From NCBI GenBank assembly GCA_001603275.1, contig LUYM01000016.1, positions 62,001 through 126,000 of the forward strand: DNA of 64,000 bases. The letters run 5' to 3'. This DNA comes from Actinomycetales bacterium Actino_02 (GTDB taxonomy: Bacteria > Actinomycetota > Actinomycetes > Propionibacteriales > Propionibacteriaceae). The translations under genes were made by a program, and so were the position numbers. Below, one piece after another: positions 8,535 through 17,474 of the stretch. Every line of letters begins with the position of its first letter. The first letter of the stretch is position 1. The notes under the pieces were generated by a model. That model was not told the origin of the DNA. It saw only the letters and a list, made by a program, of their open reading frames with translations, and did not search any database.

Positions 8535-9194
8535 ATGGCTCGACGGACTCCGGTGCTCAAGGTCACCGCATTGAAGAAGGCCTTCGGGCCGGTGGTGATC
8601 ATCGATGGCTTCAACCTCGACGTGGCGGCAGGTGAGGCGGTGGCCCTGACCGGACGCAACGGCGCCGGTAAGTCGACGGTGCTGCGCTGCTTGGTCGGCG
8701 CGGATCGCCCCGATTCGGGCACGATTCAGGTCGAAGGTCTGGCGGTCAGCGAGACCAATCCGCAGATCCGCCGCGATGTGGCCGCAGTGATCGACGATCT
8801 GGACTTCTTCCCCGATCTGAGCGTTGTTGAGCATCTGGACCTGCTGGCCCGGGCCCACGGCGTCCCCGACCCCGATCATGCAGTGGACGAGATCCTGCAC
8901 GAGGTGCAGCTGGTGGCCCAGTCCGGTCAGCTGCCGCCGACCCTGTCTTCGGGTGAGCGGCGCCGGCTGGCCTTGGCCACGGCCTTCGTTCGTCCGCGCA
9001 AGCTGCTGATCCTGGACGAGCCCGAGCAGCGACTCGATGTCGAGGGCGTGGCCTGGCTGGCCGAGCGCTTGGTCGCCGAGCGGAACCGTGGCCTGGCCAT
9101 CGTGATGGCCAGCCACGAGCCCACCCTCGTCGAGAAGGTGGCCACTCGGGTGATCCGGCTGGGCGACAGGGCTCGCGTCGAGGCCGAGGCCTGA
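8535..9194 (+). CDS. ABC transporter ATP-binding protein
   Basis: 219 residues, a single nucleotide-binding domain. Walker A is GRNGAGKST near residue 42, the signature motif is LSSGERRRLAL, Walker B is RKLLILDEPEQRLD, and the switch His is in MASHEPT. The D-loop-region residues EQRLD deviate slightly from the common ENGLD. It energises a partner membrane protein, most likely the product starting 1 bp downstream. A ribosome site GGGAG lies 11 nt before the ATG. The substrate is unknown. Confidence 0.9.
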   Translation: MARRTPVLKVTALKKAFGPVVIIDGFNLDVAAGEAVALTGRNGAGKSTVLRCLVGADRPDSGTIQVEGLAVSETNPQIRRDVAAVIDDLDFFPDLSVVEHLDLLARAHGVPDPDHAVDEILHEVQLVAQSGQLPPTLSSGERRRLALATAFVRPRKLLILDEPEQRLDVEGVAWLAERLVAERNRGLAIVMASHEPTLVEKVATRVIRLGDRARVEAEA

Positions 9195-9195
9195 G

Positions 9196-10914
9196 GTGGC
9201 CAAGAGGACGCGCAAGCCCGGCCCCGGCAAGCCGTCGGTGCCGGTCGCAGCGGCGGTGGCCGCACAGATTCCGGTGCCGGAGCCGGTCGAGCGGGAGTTT
9301 TTCTTCCTGCCTGATGCCGAGCCCGAGCCGGTCGAGGCCGAGGATCTCCATGAGCTGATGAAGCTGTGGCGACACGGCCGAGCCACTCGCTCACTGGGCC
9401 AGGCCATCTCCGACGGCTACGTCACCGTGTTCACCATCTTGATGCTCGGCGCGATGATCACCTCCGCGGTGCTCAGTGCTCAGCACGGCATGGCCGACTG
9501 CACTACCGGTACCTGCGCCAGCAGCCGACTGCTGCTGCCTACGGCCGTGCTACTGGGCTGCTACGCGATCACCCTCGGACTGGCTCGGCTCTTTGGCCCG
9601 GTGCTGGTCTCGGCCGCCGAAGGCTCCTGGCTGCTGGATGCGCCGGTGGATCGACGTCGTCTGCTCAGCGGCCGGCTGGTGGTCCCGTTGCTCAGCGCGT
9701 TCCTGCTGCCGGGTCTGGTCACCGGCCTGGTCGCAGGGCTCACCGGCATGGACTGGCCTGCGGTGGGAATCTGGACGCTGGCCGCTGCTGCCGGCAGCTC
9801 GGCTCTGGTGGCGCTGGCTGCTGCGCAGCAGTCCGCAGAACGCACCTGGCTCACGACGCTCTTGCAGAACCTGGCCGGTGCGGCAGCACTGGCTGTGATC
9901 GGCCTGGTCGTAGCCGTGGCGGCGGACAAGGTGCCCTCGACCGCACTGTCCGGTGTGGACGCGGCCCGCTGGGTCTTCCTTGGTGTGGCCGTGGCGGCAC
10001 TGGCCGCAGGCAGCTTCTGGCTGGTGCTGGCCGTCCGTCGGCTGAATCAGCTGCGCCGGGCCCGGCTCGCCTCCGGCGGTGCCCTGGTCAGCGGCATGCA
10101 GGGAGCCATGTTCGCCCTCGACTTCGGGCTGATCCGCGACATCCTGGTCGAGCGTCGAGCCGCAGCGATTGGGCACGTCCGTCCGACCAGGGGACGTGGC
10201 CTTGGCCTGGCCGCACTGATCTGGCGCGACGTCGAGCGGTTGCGCCGCAATCCGAAGATGTTCATCGGGCTGGCGGTGAGTCTGTTCGTCCCGTACGCCG
10301 TGGACGCGCTGCGGCTCAGCCAGCTCAATCCGCTGATCTCCGGCCTGGCCCTGGTGGCTGCACTGGTCCCATTCCTGGGCGGCCTACGGGTGCTCAGCCG
10401 CACTGGCGGCCTGGCTCGCGGTCTCCCATTCAAGACGTCTGCGTTGCGCACGGCATCGATGGCGGTGCCGGCCGGAGTGGCCCTGCTCTGGGCGCTGGCC
10501 GCCGTCCCCGCCTTCGTCGGGGTCGCCGGCAGCGGAGCCGATCGGAGCCTGTCGGATGCGTTGATCGCCGCCCTGATCACTGCCGCGGCCGGCCTCCTGG
10601 GCGGGGTTCGTTGGGTGACCGCGAAGAAGGTCGACTTCGGAATGCCCATGGTGGCCACCCAGAACGGGGCAGTTCCTCCGGCGCTGATCTTCAACCTGCT
10701 ACGGGGTATCGACATGGTGGCCCTGATCTGTGCCCCGCTGATCCTGGGCTGGTCGGCCTATCTCTCGGCCGTGGTGATCGTGGTGGCCTTCGTCGGGCTG
10801 CGCGGCTCGTTCAATGCCGAGGATTTGCGCGCCGAGGCGGCAGCGGCTCAGCGCGATCTCGATTCGGCCAAGGCTGAGCGGACCAAGACCAAGATCCCGC
10901 CGCCTCGGCGTTGA
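9196..10914 (+). CDS. Large membrane partner of the ABC ATPase (DUF6297-like)
   Basis: 572 residues starting at GTG, 1 bp after the ATPase stop. A Lys/Arg- and Pro-rich cytoplasmic N-terminus of about 70 residues with several Glu-Pro runs leads into roughly a dozen hydrophobic segments arranged in two blocks, separated by a basic loop around residues 280-345. The C-terminus is charged. Size, topology and pairing with a lone ATPase match actinobacterial ABC permeases of the type annotated as DUF6297; I cannot confirm the family without a profile search. Its role is probably export, with unknown cargo. Confidence 0.65.
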   Translation: MAKRTRKPGPGKPSVPVAAAVAAQIPVPEPVEREFFFLPDAEPEPVEAEDLHELMKLWRHGRATRSLGQAISDGYVTVFTILMLGAMITSAVLSAQHGMADCTTGTCASSRLLLPTAVLLGCYAITLGLARLFGPVLVSAAEGSWLLDAPVDRRRLLSGRLVVPLLSAFLLPGLVTGLVAGLTGMDWPAVGIWTLAAAAGSSALVALAAAQQSAERTWLTTLLQNLAGAAALAVIGLVVAVAADKVPSTALSGVDAARWVFLGVAVAALAAGSFWLVLAVRRLNQLRRARLASGGALVSGMQGAMFALDFGLIRDILVERRAAAIGHVRPTRGRGLGLAALIWRDVERLRRNPKMFIGLAVSLFVPYAVDALRLSQLNPLISGLALVAALVPFLGGLRVLSRTGGLARGLPFKTSALRTASMAVPAGVALLWALAAVPAFVGVAGSGADRSLSDALIAALITAAAGLLGGVRWVTAKKVDFGMPMVATQNGAVPPALIFNLLRGIDMVALICAPLILGWSAYLSAVVIVVAFVGLRGSFNAEDLRAEAAAAQRDLDSAKAERTKTKIPPPRR

Positions 10915-10972
10915 CGGCGGTGGACGGCCGGATGGCACCGGCCGGCTTCGGATCCGGGCTAGGTTTGGGCGC

Positions 10973-11947
10973 ATGACGACGTTGCGGCAGGTTCGCTGGG
11001 GCCGAATTGGCGTGTTCCTCGCGATCACCATCGGGTGGTCGGTGCTCGTGGCCGGAGCGCTGTTCGCGATCGGCCAGCGGTCGCTGGACGACTCGACGGC
11101 TCCCTGGTGGATCCCGGTCCTGCTCAGCATTGCCTTCCTGCCGGCCCCGCTGGTGGCCGCCCGGGTCTTGGAGCGCAGGGACGGACGGACCGACCGGCTA
11201 CGCGTCGAGTTCAGCGCCGGCTGGTTGCGGCATTGGCTGTCGCTGGTGCTGGTCACGGCCGTGGGTCTGATCGTCTTGGTGCTGGCCATGGTGGGCGCCA
11301 CCTGGCTGGCCGGCAACGTAATGGGCCGTCCGGACGCCGGAACGATCCTGTTCACCCCGGCTGACCTGGTCGCCAGCATCCTCACCCGTCGCCCGTCCAC
11401 CGACGCGGCCGATGTGGCCGCGCTGGCCGCCGTGACCCCGGGCCTGTGGGGCTTCCTTGCCGTGGCGGTCGCGGCCACGATCCTTGCGGCAGCGACGGTG
11501 AACGGCCTGTTCGCATTCGGCGCCGAGTATGGCTGGCGCGGCTGGCTGGCCGATGAACTGAGCCCGCTGGGCAGCTTCTGGGCGAACCTGGTGATCGGCG
11601 TCCTGGCCGGTATCTGGTACGCCCCGCTGGTCTTCCTGGGTCATGGCTATCCCGGCTATGCCGTCCTCGGGATGGGCTTCATGGTGGCGTGGAATGTGCC
11701 GGTCTCCTTCCTGCTGTGGCGGCTGCGCCAGTGGCAGGGCAGCCTGCTGGCTCCGGCGATGTTCCACGGCGCGCTGAACGGTCTGATCGGGTTCTTCTGG
11801 GTGGTGATGGCCGGTGGCCATCCGCTGCTGTCCGGGCCGATGGGACTGATCGGGATCGGTGTGATCGCCGTGCTCACCGCCATCTTCTGGCTGGCCACAG
11901 TCCCGTCCGTGCGGGCCGCGAAGGCGTCCGCGGAGCTTCCGGCCTAG
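10973..11947 (+). CDS. CPBP-family intramembrane protease-like protein
   Basis: 324 residues from ATG 10973; an in-frame extension upstream overlaps the previous gene and looks spurious. It has seven to eight membrane segments. The core carries GAEYGWRGWLADEL, equivalent to the EExxxR motif with E-Y in place of E-E, and later MFHGALNGLIGF, equivalent to the FxxxH motif. CPBP (Abi/Rce1-like) proteins cleave peptides within the membrane or act in bacteriocin self-protection; replacement of the second Glu by Tyr occurs in some members. The substrate is unknown. It is 58 bp after the ABC membrane gene and 2 bp from the convergent TetR gene. Confidence 0.75.
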   Translation: MTTLRQVRWGRIGVFLAITIGWSVLVAGALFAIGQRSLDDSTAPWWIPVLLSIAFLPAPLVAARVLERRDGRTDRLRVEFSAGWLRHWLSLVLVTAVGLIVLVLAMVGATWLAGNVMGRPDAGTILFTPADLVASILTRRPSTDAADVAALAAVTPGLWGFLAVAVAATILAAATVNGLFAFGAEYGWRGWLADELSPLGSFWANLVIGVLAGIWYAPLVFLGHGYPGYAVLGMGFMVAWNVPVSFLLWRLRQWQGSLLAPAMFHGALNGLIGFFWVVMAGGHPLLSGPMGLIGIGVIAVLTAIFWLATVPSVRAAKASAELPA

Positions 11948-11949
11948 GC

Positions 11950-12570
11950 TCAGCGCCCCCAATCACCCAGAGCGCCTTCCAAGGCGCCCAGGGCTGCGTC
12001 CACCAGCGAGTGGCGGTGCTGGTCGGGGCAGCCTTGCCTGACCCAATGCAGGCAGGCCTGATCCAGGAAGCCGAAATAGCCCCACAGCGCGTAGTCGTGG
12101 CGATCAGTGTCCGGTCGCAGCAGAGCGGCCAAGGTATGGACGTAGTCGGCGCGGGCCGCCTGGCGAACGGCGACGGCTTCGGCCGGCTCGCCGGCCCCGG
12201 TCAGCGGTGCCGCCCAGGCGTCCGGATGCCCGGCGATGTGGTCCAGATAGACGTGGAGCGAGGCGCGGACCCGGTCCCGGGCCGGCACGCCGGGGGAGAG
12301 TGCGGCGTCGGCGGCCGCCTGGGCTGCCTGCAGTTGTGCGATGGATGCCGCCACCACTTCGGCGAACAACTCTGCCTTGCTGCCGAAGTAGTGGAATACC
12401 AGCGCCGGGGACGACTGGGCTTCCTCAGCTACCTGAGCTACCGAAACGTCAGCGTAGGGAGCGGCGGCGTAGCAGCGACCGGCGGCTTGGAGAATCGTCT
12501 CCCGGCGCTCCTGGGTGTCCAGGCGCTGCCGAGGGCGACGGTCGGTTCGTGGACTCACCTCGCTCAGCAT
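11950..12570 (-). CDS. TetR-family transcriptional regulator
   Basis: 206 residues. The N-terminal helix-turn-helix reads ETILQAAGRCY...VSVAQVAEEAQSSPALVFHYFGSKAELFAEVV, the standard TetR DNA-binding signature, and the rest is an Ala-rich helical ligand-binding domain with no recognisable ligand signature. It is divergent from the GH13 gene across a 57-bp gap that holds a palindrome suited to autoregulation. The basic N-terminal tail (SPRTDRRPRQRLD) is common in this family. Confidence 0.9.
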   Translation of the reverse strand: MLSEVSPRTDRRPRQRLDTQERRETILQAAGRCYAAAPYADVSVAQVAEEAQSSPALVFHYFGSKAELFAEVVAASIAQLQAAQAAADAALSPGVPARDRVRASLHVYLDHIAGHPDAWAAPLTGAGEPAEAVAVRQAARADYVHTLAALLRPDTDRHDYALWGYFGFLDQACLHWVRQGCPDQHRHSLVDAALGALEGALGDWGR

Positions 12571-12590
12571 AGTCGCTATTGAGCTACACT

Positions 12591-12604
12591 CAGTAACGTT
12601 ATTG
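12591..12604. promoter_or_regulatory. Candidate TetR operator in the divergent gap
   Basis: CAGTAACGTTATTG is a 14-bp palindrome with one mismatched pair and a perfect TAACGTTA core. It lies 20 bp upstream of the TetR start and 23 bp upstream of the GH13 ATG. It is AT-rich against the surrounding GC-rich sequence, so it also marks the likely promoter region. Assignment to the adjacent TetR protein is inference from position. Confidence 0.5.
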
Positions 12605-12627
12605 ATTCCGCGTTAGTAGGAGAGCAG

Positions 12628-13848
12628 ATGAGCCTGGACGATGCGATCTGGTGGCACGTCTACCCGCTGGGCGCGGTCGGGGCGCCGATCCACGATGCCG
12701 GCCAGGACGCGCCGGTGAACCGGCTGGCCCGGCTGGAGGAGTGGCTGGACTACGCCGTCGAGCTGGGCTGCTCGGGGCTTCTGCTGGGGCCGGTGTTCGC
12801 CTCGACCAGCCACGGCTACGACACCGTCGACTACTTCCGGATCGACCCCCGGCTCGGCGATGATGCCGCCTTCGATCACTTCATCGCCAGTGCGCGCCGG
12901 CGCGGATTGCGCGTCCTGCTCGACGGGGTGTTCAACCACGTCGGAGTGGACCATCCGCTGGTGGCCGCCGCGCTGGCCGATGGCCACGGGCTGGTCCGGC
13001 TGGAGCAGATGGACGGACGGCTGCAGCCGACGCCCTGGGAAGGCCATGGCGACCTGGCGCTGCTCGACCACAGCCGTCCGGAGGTGGCCGACCTGGTCAC
13101 AGAGGTGATGCTGCACTGGCTGCGCCGCGGCATCGCCGGCTGGCGGCTCGACGTGGCCTATGCGGTGCCGTCCGCCTTCTGGCGGGAGGTGATCGACCGG
13201 GTTCGGGTCGAGTTCGGTGAGGCGATCTTCCTGGGTGAGGTGATCCACGGCGACTATGTCGAACTCGCTCGCGCCGGGCACCTCGATTCGGTCACTCAAT
13301 ACGAGCTGTGGAAGGCGATCTGGAGCTCGCTGGCCGACCGCAATCTGTGGGAGCTGGACTGGGCGCTGGCCCGGCACGCCGAGTTCTGTGCCGGGCTGCT
13401 GCCGAACACCTTCATCGGCAATCACGACGTCGATCGGATCGCCAGCACGCTCGGCCCAGACGGTGCCGCGCTGGCCGCGGCCATCCTGCTCAGCCTGCCC
13501 GGGATGCCCAGCATCTACTACGGCGACGAGCAGGGCTTCACCGGCACCAAGGGGGCCGGACGACATGCCGACGACCCGCTGCGTCCGCCGCTCCCGGACC
13601 ACCCGGACGCACTTGCCCCCGACGGCTGGTGGCTTTACCGGCTCTATCAGCAGCTCATCGGGCTGCGCCGCCGGCACCCGTGGCTGGCCACCGGTCAGCT
13701 CAGCGTTCTGGGGAAGGACAACAGCTGGATCGAGTACCAGGTGACCGGGGGTGGCCAGCAGCTCACCGCGCGGATCAGCCTGGAGCCGCACAGCAGGTTC
13801 AGCCTTCAGGTGGCCGGGGGAGAGTCGCTCAGCTGGCCTCAGGAGTGA
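12628..13848 (+). CDS. GH13 (alpha-amylase-family) glycosidase
   Basis: 406 residues, compact for GH13, with no signal peptide, so cytoplasmic. Conserved regions are present in order: LLDGVFNHVG (region I), GWRLDVAYAVP with the nucleophile Asp (region II), IFLGEVIHGDY with the acid/base Glu (region III), and FIGNHDVDR (region IV, transition-state Asp). SIYYGDEQGF follows as in maltose- or glucan-hydrolysing members. The short C-terminal beta domain ends in WPQE. AGGAGA lies 7 nt before the ATG. Specificity cannot be deduced. Its last 20 bp overlap the convergent menF 3' end. Confidence 0.85.
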   Translation: MSLDDAIWWHVYPLGAVGAPIHDAGQDAPVNRLARLEEWLDYAVELGCSGLLLGPVFASTSHGYDTVDYFRIDPRLGDDAAFDHFIASARRRGLRVLLDGVFNHVGVDHPLVAAALADGHGLVRLEQMDGRLQPTPWEGHGDLALLDHSRPEVADLVTEVMLHWLRRGIAGWRLDVAYAVPSAFWREVIDRVRVEFGEAIFLGEVIHGDYVELARAGHLDSVTQYELWKAIWSSLADRNLWELDWALARHAEFCAGLLPNTFIGNHDVDRIASTLGPDGAALAAAILLSLPGMPSIYYGDEQGFTGTKGAGRHADDPLRPPLPDHPDALAPDGWWLYRLYQQLIGLRRRHPWLATGQLSVLGKDNSWIEYQVTGGGQQLTARISLEPHSRFSLQVAGGESLSWPQE

Positions 13849-15091
13849 TCCCGAGCACCTGGTGCATCGGGAGCAGCTTGGCCACGGTTTCGGCCCATTC
13901 CTCGCCCGGGTCGGACTCGGCGACGATCCCGCAGCCGGCGAAGATCCGGATCGACTCCGGACGTTCCGGGTCGATCTGGCCACAGCGCAGGGCGATGGCG
14001 AACTCACCGTCGCCATGGGCGTCCAGCCAGCCCACTGGGCCGGAGTAGCGGCCGCGATCCAGTTGCTCCACTTCGGCGATCAGTTCGGCCGCCGCTGCCG
14101 TGGGCGTACCACAGACCGCGGCCGTCGGGTGCAGCTCGCCGGCCAGCCGTAGGGCGCTCACTCCGGGGCGCACCACTGCGGTGACGTCGGAGGCTAGATG
14201 CATCACATTGGGCAGTTCCAGCACGTAGGGCGCGTCGGGCACATTCATCCCGGAAGTGAACGGGGCCAGCGCCTCGGCCACCGAGGCCACCGCCAACTCG
14301 TGCTCGACGAGGTTCTTGCCGGAGCGGGCCAGGGACCGGGCCAGCTTGAGGTCGAGTTCTTCGGCGCCGTTGCGCCGGATCGTCCCAGCCAGCACCCGGG
14401 AGGTGACCAGGCCGCCTTCACGGCGCAGCAGCATCTCCGGCGAGGCGCCAATCAGCCCCGAGACGTCGTAGGTCCAGCAGTCGCGATACTGCTGGCTCAG
14501 CTGGCTGACCAGCCACCGCGGATCCAGCGGCTGTTCTGCGGTATGCACCTCAGCCCGGGCCAGCACCACCTTGCTCAGCTCACCGGCCCCGATCCGGGCC
14601 ACGGCGGCGCGGACGATCCCGCGCCACTCGGCTTCGTCCAGCCCCCCGGCGTCGCGGCGCAACCCGGTCGGTGCTGTCGGCGGGTCTTGCCGGGGTGGCA
14701 GCTGTGGAGTGGCGTCCGACTCCGAGACCAGGGTCAGCCAGCTGCGTCCGCGGCGTCGGCCGAGAATCAGCCGAGGCACCAGCAGCAGGCCTTCGCTGCG
14801 GCTGTGCTCGGCGGCGAAAGGGAAGGAGCCGAAGGCCAGCGGGCCGGTCCCGGAGAGGTCGAGCAGCTCACTGTCGTGTTCAAGGTCGGCGCACAGCCCA
14901 GACCACCAGGCGTCGGCGTCGGCGAAGGTCCCTCCGCTGAAGCGGGCCACCTCTCCGAAGCCGATCATGCCCTCGCCGCGGCGCAGCCACGCGACCGCAT
15001 CCTGCGCGGGTAGATAGCTGGTCAGCTCACCGGGGTCGGCGATCTCGATGGTTCGAGCCCGCAATCTGCCCAGCGGCTCATGGTGACGCAC
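13829..15091 (-). CDS. menF: Isochorismate synthase MenF
   Basis: 420 residues, GTG start. A chorismate-binding enzyme that converts chorismate to isochorismate, feeding MenD. Visible: GELSKVVLAR, GASPEMLLRREGG, SRVLAGTIRRN, KNLVEHELAV, HLASDVTAVV, the signature ELHPTAAVCGTP, RYSGPVGW and IFAGCGIVAESDPG with the metal-binding Glu. It could also serve siderophore synthesis as an EntC-type enzyme, but the surrounding men genes favour menaquinone. Its 3' end overlaps the GH13 gene by 20 bp. The 111-bp gap to menJ holds the divergent promoters. Confidence 0.9.
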   Translation of the reverse strand: MRHHEPLGRLRARTIEIADPGELTSYLPAQDAVAWLRRGEGMIGFGEVARFSGGTFADADAWWSGLCADLEHDSELLDLSGTGPLAFGSFPFAAEHSRSEGLLLVPRLILGRRRGRSWLTLVSESDATPQLPPRQDPPTAPTGLRRDAGGLDEAEWRGIVRAAVARIGAGELSKVVLARAEVHTAEQPLDPRWLVSQLSQQYRDCWTYDVSGLIGASPEMLLRREGGLVTSRVLAGTIRRNGAEELDLKLARSLARSGKNLVEHELAVASVAEALAPFTSGMNVPDAPYVLELPNVMHLASDVTAVVRPGVSALRLAGELHPTAAVCGTPTAAAAELIAEVEQLDRGRYSGPVGWLDAHGDGEFAIALRCGQIDPERPESIRIFAGCGIVAESDPGEEWAETVAKLLPMHQVLGITPEAS

Positions 15092-15202
15092 CCGGCAAGG
15101 GTAGACCTTGCCCGACGGTGCGGCACATCGGCCCCAAATGGCCTCGCCGAGCCGGATTGCCTACACTGACGGATACCGAGCCAGACACTGCAGGGAGCGC
15201 CA

Positions 15203-16501
15203 ATGCCAGAGCCCGAGGCGGCAACGCCAACTGCTGGCTCAACTGCAATTAGTGCCGAAGTGATCGTCGTTGGCGCCGGACCGGGTGGATCATCCGCCGC
15301 CGCCTTCCTCGCCGACCGTGGGGTCGACGTGGTGCTGTTGGAGAAGTCGGCGTTCCCGCGGGAGAAGGTCTGTGGCGACGGTCTGACCCCACGTGCGGTC
15401 AAGCAGTTGATCAAGCTCGGCATCGACACCTCCGTTGAGGCCGGCTGGATGCGCAACCGAGGCCTGCGGATCTACGGCGGACGCACAGAGCCATTCGAAC
15501 TGAACTGGCCCGAGCTGGCCGAGTTTCCGCCGTACGGCCTGGTCAAGCCCCGCTCGGAGTTCGACAAGCTGCTGGCCGATCGGGCTGTGGCCGCCGGGGC
15601 CCGGCTGTTCGAGAACACCAACGTGACCGCGCCGATCATCGATCAGCTCAGCGATCGGATCGTCGGCGTCGTGGCCAAGGACGGACGTCGCTTCAGCGCC
15701 CCGATCGTGATCGCGGCCGACGGGAACTCCTCGCGGCTGGCGGTGTCGATGGGCCTCACCAAGCTCACCAACCGCCCGATGGGGGTGGCGGTGCGCGCCT
15801 ACTTCACCTCCCCGCGCAGCAATGACGACTACATGGAGTCCTGGCTGGAGCTGTGGGACGGCAAGCCCGGTGCGTCCAACCTGCTGCCCGGCTATGGCTG
15901 GGTCTTCGGCATGGGCGACGGAACCGTGAACGTCGGTCTGGGCACGGTCGCGTCAAAGCCGGACAAGGCTGGGCAGAATTACCGCGAGATGTTCTCCCGC
16001 TGGATCGCGGCCACTCCTGAGGAGTGGGGTTTCCGGCCGGAGAACCAGCGTGGCCCGATCCTGGGCGCGGCTCTGCCGATGTCGTTCAACCGGCAGCCGG
16101 CCTACCACCGCGGCCTGCTCCTGGTGGGTGACGCCGGCGGCATGGTCTCGCCGTTCAACGGTGAGGGCATCTCCTACGCCATGGAGGCCGCCGAGATGGC
16201 TGCCGACGCGATCGCCGACGCCAAGTTTCGCGGTTTCGGCTCGTCCAGCGCCGAGGCGGCGCTGCGCGGCTACCCGACGCGCTTGAAGTCGGAGTGGGGT
16301 GGGTACTTCCGGCTGGGCCAGGTTTTCGTATCCCTGATCGAGCACCCGCAGGTGATGCACCTGTGCACCCGGTATGGTCTGCCCCGGCCCACTTTGATGC
16401 GATTCACGATGAAGCTGCTCGCTCATCTGTACGACACCAGGGACGGTGACTGGATGGACAAGGTCATCACTGGTCTGGCAAAGGTGGCACCCTCAGCATG
16501 A
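15203..16501 (+). CDS. menJ: FAD-dependent menaquinone reductase MenJ (geranylgeranyl reductase family)
   Basis: 432 residues. The Rossmann FAD motif VIVVGAGPGGSSAAAFLADRG starts near residue 20, followed by PREKVCGDGLTPRAV (typical of geranylgeranyl-reductase-type enzymes) and the second FAD motif GLLLVGDAGGMVSPFNGEGI. In mycobacteria MenJ saturates one isoprene unit of menaquinone; the same role is inferred here because nuoA starts 43 bp downstream and men genes surround it. A possible -10 box TACACT lies at 15162-15167. The first 15 residues are low-complexity and a later start is possible. Confidence 0.83.
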   Translation: MPEPEAATPTAGSTAISAEVIVVGAGPGGSSAAAFLADRGVDVVLLEKSAFPREKVCGDGLTPRAVKQLIKLGIDTSVEAGWMRNRGLRIYGGRTEPFELNWPELAEFPPYGLVKPRSEFDKLLADRAVAAGARLFENTNVTAPIIDQLSDRIVGVVAKDGRRFSAPIVIAADGNSSRLAVSMGLTKLTNRPMGVAVRAYFTSPRSNDDYMESWLELWDGKPGASNLLPGYGWVFGMGDGTVNVGLGTVASKPDKAGQNYREMFSRWIAATPEEWGFRPENQRGPILGAALPMSFNRQPAYHRGLLLVGDAGGMVSPFNGEGISYAMEAAEMAADAIADAKFRGFGSSSAEAALRGYPTRLKSEWGGYFRLGQVFVSLIEHPQVMHLCTRYGLPRPTLMRFTMKLLAHLYDTRDGDWMDKVITGLAKVAPSA

Positions 16502-16544
16502 CGTGCACGCCGCAGGGAACTAAGAAGAAGGGACGGTGCTACCG

Positions 16545-16904
16545 ATGAGCCCCTACATTCCACTTCTGGGGATCATGGTCTTGGCCGCCGTGTTCATGGC
16601 GATCTCGATCTGGCTCAGCGCCTACGTCGGGCCTCGTCGCTGGAACCGGATCAAGTACCAGTCCTACGAGTGCGGGATCGATCCGACCCCGCAGGCGACC
16701 GGCGGCGGTCGGTTCTCGATCAAGTACTACATCATCGCGATGCTCTTCATCGTGTTCGATATCGAGACGATCTTCCTGTACCCCTGGGCGGTCACCTTCG
16801 ACAAGCTCGGCCTGTTCGCCCTTGTCGAAATGCTGTTGTTCATGGTCACGGTGTTCGTCGCCTACGCCTATGTGTGGCGTCGCGGCGGCCTGGAATGGGA
16901 GTGA
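16545..16904 (+). CDS. nuoA: NADH-quinone oxidoreductase subunit A
   Basis: 119 residues, three membrane segments, first gene of a complete nuoA-N set encoding the proton-pumping complex I. The conserved loop YECGIDPTPQA and the helix IVFDIETIFLYPWAV are characteristic. I chose ATG 16545, 11 nt after AGAAGGGA, over an in-frame GTG at 16536 that would sit too close to the ribosome site. Confidence 0.96.
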   Translation: MSPYIPLLGIMVLAAVFMAISIWLSAYVGPRRWNRIKYQSYECGIDPTPQATGGGRFSIKYYIIAMLFIVFDIETIFLYPWAVTFDKLGLFALVEMLLFMVTVFVAYAYVWRRGGLEWE

Positions 16905-16916
16905 AGGTAACCGCTG

Positions 16917-17474
16917 ATGGGCATTGAGGACAAGGTTCCCCAGGGTGTGGTGCTGACCACCCTCGAAGGGCTGTTCGGCTGGATGCGGCAGGCCTCCTTC
17001 TGGCCGGCCACCTTCGGTCTGGCCTGCTGCGCGATCGAGATGATGACCTATGGCGCGCCGCGGTTCGACGCGGGCCGCTGGGGTCAGGAAGTGTTCCGCG
17101 CCTCACCGCGCCAGGCCGACCTGATGATCATCTCCGGCCGGGTCAGCCAGAAGATGGCTCCGGTGCTGCGTCAGGTGTACGACCAGATGCCGAACCCGAA
17201 GTGGGTCATGGCCATGGGCGTGTGCGCCTCCAGCGGCGGCATGTTCAACAACTACGCGATCGTCCAGGGCGGCGACCACCTGGTGCCCGTGGACATTTAC
17301 GTCCCTGGTTGCCCGCCGCGTCCGGACATGCTGATCGACGCCATGTGGAAGCTGAAGAAGGGCATCGTGGCCAAGCGCCCGATCGGTCAGAACGAGATCG
17401 ATTTCCAGGACGCGGCTGAGGCCGCTGCCCTGGTCGCCCCGGCAACCCATGAGATGAAGGGTCTGCTGCGATGA
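16917..17474 (+). CDS. nuoB: NADH-quinone oxidoreductase subunit B
   Basis: 185 residues. Carries the N2 [4Fe-4S] cluster that hands electrons to quinone: LACCAIEMM supplies adjacent Cys, followed by VCASSGGMF and the closing [11 protein letters not shown]. It overlaps nuoC by 4 bp (ATGA). The actinobacterial C-terminal extension after the cluster domain is about 40 residues. Confidence 0.97.
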   Translation: MGIEDKVPQGVVLTTLEGLFGWMRQASFWPATFGLACCAIEMMTYGAPRFDAGRWGQEVFRASPRQADLMIISGRVSQKMAPVLRQVYDQMPNPKWVMAMGVCASSGGMFNNYAIVQGGDHLVPVDIYVPGCPPRPDMLIDAMWKLKKGIVAKRPIGQNEIDFQDAAEAAALVAPATHEMKGLLR

